DNA from: CAVWNR01 sp963756525 | GTDB lineage: Bacteria > Actinomycetota > Actinomycetes > Mycobacteriales > Jatrophihabitantaceae | NCBI GenBank assembly: GCA_963756525.1 | Contig: CAVWNR010000001.1 | Location: 372,001-436,000 of the forward strand | Direction of reading: 5' to 3' | DNA length: 64,000 bases | Part shown: positions 58,163-64,000 of the stretch, piece by piece | How positions within the stretch are numbered: the stretch's first letter is position 1 | Layout: each line of letters begins with the position of its first letter | The notes under the pieces: generated by a model | Databases searched by the model: none | Told to the model about the DNA's origin: nothing | Seen by the model: only the letters and a program-made list of their open reading frames with translations | Program-made: the position numbers and the translations under genes

Positions 58163-59155
58163 ATGAGCGCTCGTGCGAAGAGCATTGAGCACAGCGAGCA
58201 GCTCAAGGCGGTCGCGCTCGGCGGCGGGCACGGGCTGTACGCATCGCTGTCGGCGCTGCGGCTGGTCACCCGCAACCTCACCGCAGTGGTCACGGTCGCC
58301 GACGACGGCGGCTCGTCCGGCCGGATCCGCCGCGAGCTCGGCGTGCTACCCCCCGGCGACCTGCGGATGGCGCTGTCGGCCCTGGCCGGCGAGCGACCGG
58401 CCGACCTGTTGTGGGGCGAGCTGCTGCAGCACCGCTTCGGCGGCTCCGGCGCGCTGGCGGGGCACCCGGTCGGGAACCTGATCCTCACCGGACTCCTCGA
58501 ACGGCTGCACGACCCGGTAGCCGCGCTCGCCGAGGCCGGGCAGCTGGTCGGCGCGGTCGGGCGGGTGCTGCCGATGAGCCCGGTGCCGCTGGACCTCGTC
58601 GCGGAGGTCGACCGCTTCGACCCGGACGACCCGGTGCGCGCCCGGCGCATCCGCGGCCAGTCGTCGATCGCCAGCACGCCCGGGCGGGTGCGCAGCGTGC
58701 GCCTGCTACCCACCGGGGCGCCGGCGTGCGCGGCCGCCGTCGACGCGGTCCGCGAGGCCGACCTGGTCGTGCTCGGGCCCGGCTCGTGGTTCACGAGCGT
58801 CATCCCACACCTGCTGCTGCACGAGTTGGGCCGCGCGCTGGTGACCACCGCTGCGACCGTCGTGGTCACCGTCAACCTCGTGCCACAGGCCGGGGAAACC
58901 GACGACTTCTCGCCCGAGGAACTGCTTCGCGCGCTCGGTGAGCACACCGAGAAGCAGGGCGGCCTGCTCGTCGACGCGATCGTCGCCGACAGCGACGCGG
59001 TATCCGACCACCAGGCCCTGCGGGCATACGCGCGCGACATCGGCGCCGCTCTCGTAGTGTCGAGGATCGCTGCCGACGACGACGCGGCTCGGCACGACCC
59101 CGTCCGACTCGCCGCCGCGTACCGGGAGGCGATCCGCTGCCGTTATGGCAGATGA
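58163..59155 (+). CDS. yvcK: gluconeogenesis factor YvcK
   Basis: The 330-residue CofD-like protein has VALGGGHGLYASLSALR with the nucleotide-sugar loop, VVTVADDGGSSGRIRRELG, PPGDLRMALSALAG, GHPVGNLILTGLLERL, LLPTGAPACAAAVDAVREAD and LVVLGPGSWFTSVIPHLL. In Bacillus and mycobacteria it binds UDP-GlcNAc and links central carbon flow with cell-wall synthesis. It sits between rapZ and whiA as in most actinobacteria. The ATG lies 24 bp after the rapZ stop with no strong ribosome site. Confidence 0.95.
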   Translation: MSARAKSIEHSEQLKAVALGGGHGLYASLSALRLVTRNLTAVVTVADDGGSSGRIRRELGVLPPGDLRMALSALAGERPADLLWGELLQHRFGGSGALAGHPVGNLILTGLLERLHDPVAALAEAGQLVGAVGRVLPMSPVPLDLVAEVDRFDPDDPVRARRIRGQSSIASTPGRVRSVRLLPTGAPACAAAVDAVREADLVVLGPGSWFTSVIPHLLLHELGRALVTTAATVVVTVNLVPQAGETDDFSPEELLRALGEHTEKQGGLLVDAIVADSDAVSDHQALRAYARDIGAALVVSRIAADDDAARHDPVRLAAAYREAIRCRYGR

Positions 59156-59183
59156 CGGGCCGCAGGATGAAGGAGGGACGCCG

Positions 59184-60164
59184 ATGGCGATGACCGCCAC
59201 GGTCAAAGACGAGCTGAGTCGGGTCGCCGTCGCCAAGGCCAGCGCGCGCCGGTGCGAGGTCGCGACGATGCTGCGCTTCGCCGGCGCCCTGCATCTCGTC
59301 GGCGGGCACATCGTCGTGGAGGCGGAACTCGACACCGGCTCGGCGGCGCGCCGGTTGCGCAAGGAGATCGCCGAGATGTTCGGCCACGGCTCCGAGGTGC
59401 ACATCCTCGCCGGCGGCGGCCTGCGCAAAGGGAGCCGGTACCTGGTGCGGGTGACCAAGGACGGCGAAGGGCTGGCCCGCCAGTCCGGGCTGGTCGACCT
59501 GCGCGGGCGCCCGGTGCGTGGCCTGCCGCATCAGGTGGTGGCCGGCGGCATCGCCGACGCCGAGGCGGCGTGGCGCGGCGCGTTCCTCGCGCACGGCTCG
59601 CTCACCGAGCCGGGCAGAGCCTGCGCGCTGGAGATCACCTGCCCGTCGACGGAGGCCGCGCTGGCCCTGGTAGGCGTCGGCCGGCGCCTCGGCGTGACGT
59701 CGAAGGCGCGGGACGTGCGCGGCTCGGATCGGGTCGTGGTCCGCGACGGCGACGCGATCGGCGCGTTGCTGACCCGCATCGGTGCGCACGAGAGCGTCCT
59801 GGCCTGGGAGGAGCGGCGGATGCGCCGCGAGGTACGGGCGACCGCGAACCGGCTGGCCAACTTCGACGACGCCAACCTGCGCCGCTCGGCGCGGGCCGCG
59901 GTGGCCGCGGGCGCGCGGGTCGAGCGGGCGATGCAGATCCTCGGCAACGACGCCCCGGAGCACCTGCTGCAGGCCGGTCGGCTGCGGGTGGAGCACAAGC
60001 AGGCGTCCCTGGAGGAGCTCGGCGCGCTCTCCGACCCGCCGATGACCAAGGACGCGATCGCCGGGCGGATCCGGCGGCTGCTGGCGATGGCCGACAAGCG
60101 GGCCGCCGAGATGGGCCAGCCGGACACCGAGACGGCGGTCAGCCCCGACTTGCTTGGGCCCTGA
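59184..60164 (+). CDS. whiA: sporulation/division transcription regulator WhiA
   Basis: The 326-residue protein begins AMTATVKDELSRVAVAKA and combines a LAGLIDADG-homing-endonuclease-like fold (GALHLVGGHIVVEAELDT, YLVRVTKDGEGLARQ, GAFLAHGSLTEPGRACALE) with a C-terminal helix-turn-helix (ALSDPPMTKDAIAGRIRRLL). It acts with WhiB-type proteins on division and sporulation genes in Streptomyces, and is a division factor in other Gram-positives. The ATG is preceded by AAGGAGG at 7 nt. A longer start would lie inside yvcK and is not needed. The gene ends before the glycolytic operon, which has its own promoter. Confidence 0.96.
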   Translation: MAMTATVKDELSRVAVAKASARRCEVATMLRFAGALHLVGGHIVVEAELDTGSAARRLRKEIAEMFGHGSEVHILAGGGLRKGSRYLVRVTKDGEGLARQSGLVDLRGRPVRGLPHQVVAGGIADAEAAWRGAFLAHGSLTEPGRACALEITCPSTEAALALVGVGRRLGVTSKARDVRGSDRVVVRDGDAIGALLTRIGAHESVLAWEERRMRREVRATANRLANFDDANLRRSARAAVAAGARVERAMQILGNDAPEHLLQAGRLRVEHKQASLEELGALSDPPMTKDAIAGRIRRLLAMADKRAAEMGQPDTETAVSPDLLGP

Positions 60165-60202
60165 CCGGTGCCAGCCCCGCCGCGCGGGCAACCGGTACCC
60201 GC

Positions 60203-60208
60203 TAGGGT
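60203..60208 (+). promoter_or_regulatory. candidate -10 box of the gap-pgk-tpi operon
   Basis: TAGGGT lies 66 bp upstream of the gapA GTG in the 109-bp gap after whiA, leaving a GC-rich leader of about 55 nt with a strong AAGGAGT ribosome site. No -35 match is clear. Confidence 0.35.
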
Positions 60209-60273
60209 TTGTGTGGCGGCCCCCTGCGGCCCCGCCCCTGTCGTACCGCTTTCCGCTGCAAGGAGTCCTCGAC

Positions 60274-61289
<1,016 letters not shown>

Positions 61290-61290
<1 letters not shown>

Positions 61291-62510
61291 TGCGGACTCT
61301 GGACGACCTGCTCAAGGTCGGCGTCAAGGGCCGGCGCATTCTGGTCCGCTCCGACCTCAACGTTCCGCTCAAGGACGACGGCGCTGGCAAAACAGTAGCC
61401 GACGACGGCCGGGTGCGCGCGTCGCTGCCGGTGCTCACCAAGCTGCTCGACCACGGCGCGCGCGTCATCGTTGCGGCGCACCTCGGCCGGCCGAAGGGCG
61501 CGCCCGACCCGGCGTACTCGCTCGGCCCGGTGGCCGACCGGCTCGCGCAGCTGCTCGGCCGACCGGTGCGCTTCGCGCTCGACACGGTCGGGGAGAGCGC
61601 CCGCCTGCTCGCCGACGAGCTGCGCGACGGTGAGCTGTTGCTGTTGCAGAACGTCCGGTTCAACCCGGGCGAGACCAGCAAGGACGACGCGGAGCGCGGC
61701 GAGTTCGCCCGCTGCCTGGCGCTGCTCACCGGCGGTGAGGACGAGGGCGGCGCCTACGTCGGCGACGCGTTCGGTGCCGTGCACCGTAAGCATGCCTCGG
61801 TGTACGACGTCGCGCTGCAGCTGCCGCGCTACTGCGGCGACCTGGTGCGCGACGAACTGGCCGTGTTGCGCCGGCTCACCGGGGACCCTGACCGCCCGTA
61901 CGTGGTGGTCCTCGGCGGCAGCAAGGTCAGCGACAAGCTGGCGGTGATCACCGCGCTGCTGCCCAAGGTCGACAAGCTGCTGGTGGGCGGCGGGATGTGC
62001 TTCACGTTCCTGGCGGCGCAGGGGCACGAGGTCGGCGACTCGCTGCTCGAGCCCGACCAGATCGAGGCGTGCCGCGGTTTCCTCACCGAGACCAGCTCGA
62101 AGATCGTCCTTCCGGCCGACGTGGTCGTCGCCGACGAGGTCACCGACGACGCCGAGACGCGCACCGTCGCCGCCGACGCCATCCCGTCCCGCACGAAGGG
62201 CCTCGACATCGGACCGCAGTCGGTGACGACGTTCGCCGGGGAGCTCGCGGGCGCGCGGACGGTGTTCTGGAACGGGCCGATGGGCGTCTTCGAGGTCGCC
62301 CCGTTCGCGGCGGGCACGCGCGGCGTGGCCGAGGCCGTCGCCGCCGCGCCGGGGCTCACGGTCGTCGGCGGTGGCGACTCAGCCGCCGCGGTACGCGCGC
62401 TCGGCCTGGATGCCAACGCCTTCGGGCACATCTCGACCGGCGGCGGCGCGTCGCTGGAATACCTGGAGGGTAAGACGCTGCCCGGCGTCGCCGTCCTGGA
62501 AGAGGCTTGA
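61290..62510 (+). CDS. pgk: phosphoglycerate kinase
   Basis: The 406-residue two-lobed kinase makes ATP from 1,3-bisphosphoglycerate. Motifs are ILVRSDLNVPLKDDGAGK, VIVAAHLGRPKGAPDPAYSL, LLLQNVRFNPGETSKDD, FGAVHRKHASVYDVA, VVVLGGSKVSDKLAVI, LLVGGGMCFTFLAAQG, and the C-terminal nucleotide loop GGGDSAAAVRALGL. It begins on the last base of gapA and is followed 1 bp later by tpiA, so the three glycolytic genes form one operon. Length is normal. Confidence 0.98.
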
Positions 62511-62511
62511 C

Positions 62512-63336
62512 GTGGGGGGCCCGCCTCACACTTCTCGGGTCGCAAGCTCCCCTCTGAAGAAACCGCTGATCGCCGGCAACTGGAAGATGAACCTCAACCA
62601 CCTGGAGGCGATCGCGCTCACCCAGAAGGTCGCGTTCAGCCTCAGCGATGCCCAGCTCACCGCCGTCGAGGTGGTGGTCCTGCCGCCGTTCACCGACCTG
62701 CGCAGCGTGCAGACGCTCGTCGACGGGGACGACCTGCTGATCGGCTACGGCGCGCAGGACATCTCACCGCACGACGACGGCGCGTACACCGGCGACATCA
62801 GCGGCGCCATGCTGGCCAAGCTCGGCTGCTCCTACGTCGTGGTCGGGCACAGCGAACGCAGGCAGTACCACGGCGAGGACGACGCGCTGGTCAACGCGAA
62901 GCTGGCCGCGGCGTTGCGGTACGGTCTGGCGCCGATCCTCTGCGTCGGCGAGACGCTCGACGTGCGGGAGGCCGGAGACTGCCTGCCTTGCGTCAGCAAC
63001 CAGCTGGGCCGGGCGATGGCCGGCGTGTCCGCCGAGCAGGCGGCGTCGGTCGTCGTCGCCTACGAGCCGGTGTGGGCGATCGGCACCGGGCGGACGGCCC
63101 TGCCCGAGGATGCGCAGGAGGTGTGCGCGGCGATCCGCGGCCGCCTCGGCGAGCTGTACCCGGGCGATCTCGCCGCCGGCAGCCGCGTGCTCTACGGCGG
63201 GTCGGTGAAGGCGAGCAACGCGGCGGAGACCCTCGATCAGCCCGACGTCGACGGCGCGCTGGTCGGCGGGGCGAGCCTGGACGGCGCGGAGTTCGCCAAG
63301 ATCTGCCTGGCCGCGCTGCCGGCCGGCGTCCGATGA
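62512..63336 (+). CDS. tpiA: triosephosphate isomerase
   Basis: The 274-residue TIM barrel interconverts dihydroxyacetone phosphate and glyceraldehyde 3-phosphate. It has KKPLIAGNWKMNLNHLEAI with the catalytic Lys, SYVVVGHSERRQYHGE with the catalytic His, ILCVGETLDVREAG, VVVAYEPVWAIGTGRTA with the catalytic Glu, and RVLYGGSVKASNAAE with VGGASLDG. An N-terminal extension of about 15 residues precedes the family's usual beginning; GTG at its start is supported by GGAAGAGG upstream. It follows pgk by one base. Confidence 0.97.
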   Translation: MGGPPHTSRVASSPLKKPLIAGNWKMNLNHLEAIALTQKVAFSLSDAQLTAVEVVVLPPFTDLRSVQTLVDGDDLLIGYGAQDISPHDDGAYTGDISGAMLAKLGCSYVVVGHSERRQYHGEDDALVNAKLAAALRYGLAPILCVGETLDVREAGDCLPCVSNQLGRAMAGVSAEQAASVVVAYEPVWAIGTGRTALPEDAQEVCAAIRGRLGELYPGDLAAGSRVLYGGSVKASNAAETLDQPDVDGALVGGASLDGAEFAKICLAALPAGVR

Positions 63337-63438
63337 CCGGTCGCTGTCGTCGCCCACGCGAAGCTGGCCCGGCGGGCCGGAAGGTAGGCTTGTCCGGCAA
63401 GCCGTAACCCATCCGACGTCGAAGGCCGGTCCGGAAGA

Positions 63439-63675
63439 ATGATCATTGCGCTCTCGGTGCTGCTCATCATCGTGAGCCTGTTGCTCATCGTGTTGATCCT
63501 GCTGCACCGCGGCAAGGGCGGCGGCCTGTCCTCGATGCTGGGCGGCTCGTTCTACTCGAGCCTGTCGGGGTCGTCGGTCGTCGAACGTAACCTCGACCGG
63601 CTGACGATCATCGCCGGCATCGTCTGGGCGATCTGCATCGTCGGCCTCGGATTGCTGTACAAGAACGGCGGGTAA
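63439..63675 (+). CDS. secG: preprotein translocase subunit SecG
   Basis: The 78-residue membrane protein has two helices (ALSVLLIIVSLLLIVLILL and LTIIAGIVWAICIVGLGLL). The conserved loop between them, HRGKGGGLSSMLGGSF, is the hallmark of SecG. It stimulates protein export as part of SecYEG. It lies 102 bp after tpiA with its own ribosome site (GGAAGA), and a TAGGCT word further up is a possible -10 box. The position after tpiA is the standard actinobacterial arrangement. Confidence 0.95.
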   Translation: MIIALSVLLIIVSLLLIVLILLHRGKGGGLSSMLGGSFYSSLSGSSVVERNLDRLTIIAGIVWAICIVGLGLLYKNGG

Positions 63676-63753
63676 CGGTTCACGCGTAGTCGACGCGCAG
63701 CGGAAGCTGGCACGTCCGATCGTCCCTGCGGAAACGACAACGAGGAGTACGAC

Positions 63754-64000
63754 GTGGCTGGTGGCAGTGCGATCCGGGGAAGCCGGGTTGGCGCCGGACC
63801 GATGGGGGAGAACGAGCGGGGCGAGTCAGCGCCGCGCCAGCGGGTCTCCTTCTTCTGCGCGAACGGGCACGAGGTGCGCCCGGCGTTCGCGGTCGACGCC
63901 GTGCTGCCGGACACCTGGGACTGTCCGCGCTGCGGGTACCCGGCCGGCCGGGAATCGAACACCCCGCCCGGCGCGCCGCACAACGAGCCGTACAAGACGC
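63754..64000 (+). CDS. rbpA: RNA polymerase-binding protein RbpA, N-terminal part (cut by window edge)
   Basis: Eighty-two codons are visible from a GTG preceded by GAGGAG at 7 nt. The product begins AGGSAIRGSRVGAGPMGENE, then has SFFCANGHEVRPAFAVDA and DTWDCPRCGYPAGRE, the zinc-ribbon Cys/His set of the RbpA core domain. RbpA is an actinobacterial partner of sigma factors that stabilises the open promoter complex. The basic linker and sigma-interaction domain lie beyond the window. Its presence right after secG is the usual order. Confidence 0.95.
   Translation, partial: MAGGSAIRGSRVGAGPMGENERGESAPRQRVSFFCANGHEVRPAFAVDAVLPDTWDCPRCGYPAGRESNTPPGAPHNEPYKT

Overview
The window is a stretch of chromosome from a high-GC Gram-positive bacterium of the Actinomycetota. 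Lineage markers are mycothione reductase, WhiA, RbpA, the fused LysX (lysyl-phosphatidylglycerol synthase plus lysyl-tRNA synthetase) and strongly G/C-ending codons with many GTG starts. The order uvrC-rapZ-yvcK-whiA-gap-pgk-tpi-secG-rbpA is the usual actinobacterial one. The genus cannot be fixed from the sequence. I saw no rRNA, tRNA, CRISPR array, insertion sequence or prophage. No gene-free stretch exceeds 300 bases.

Layout. 1-3.2 kb: the tail of an ATP-dependent DNA ligase, an alpha/beta hydrolase, a RibD-C reductase, and a 57-residue protein coupled to an EcsC-like protein. 3.2-6.4 kb (minus): amidohydrolase, MIP18/DUF59, zinc alcohol dehydrogenase and an ABM-domain protein in one tight operon. 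This resembles the accessory genes of propane-type diiron monooxygenase clusters, but no monooxygenase is present. 6.4-14.0 kb (minus): trehalose synthesis from glycogen (treX-treY, then treZ), with an APH-fold kinase coupled to treY and a YciI-like gene before treZ. 14.1-16.1 kb (minus): an ABC exporter whose linked two-component system is reduced to the head of the kinase and the tail of the regulator. 16.2-22 kb: lysX and divergent uvrB. 22-23.5 kb: an exported CPFC thioredoxin-fold protein with a VKOR, a disulfide-forming pair.

23.5-29.7 kb: pseudouridine catabolism (psuG-psuK, minus) divergent from an acetoin dehydrogenase operon (acoX-A-B-C). 29.7-36.2 kb: thiamine supply: cytX, thiG, thiS and thiO on the minus strand with two TPP riboswitches, plus thiE, thiD, tenA and a glyoxalase-fold gene. 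36.3-38.2 kb: tandem paralogous L,D-transpeptidases. 38.3-42.6 kb (minus): a metallo-hydrolase, a DUF4032 protein, mycothione reductase and a RIO kinase with a leader peptide and a Shine-Dalgarno-masking hairpin. 42.7-49.7 kb: proS, ung, an FAD hydroxylase with a variant metallo-beta-lactamase protein, a Fic/Doc toxin-antitoxin pair, and zwf.

49.7-64 kb: uvrA, an MFS transporter, an adenosine deaminase-like enzyme, then uvrC-rapZ-yvcK-whiA, lower glycolysis (gap-pgk-tpi), secG and the start of rbpA. All three nucleotide-excision subunits lie in the window.

Non-coding structure adds detail. There are three palindromic elements of 47-49 bp, a cluster of 19-mer repeats, a 20-bp perfect palindrome before the ABC exporter, a symmetric divergent promoter between thiE and thiO, and several TANNNT -10 boxes 6-8 nt before start codons, which suggests common leaderless transcription.
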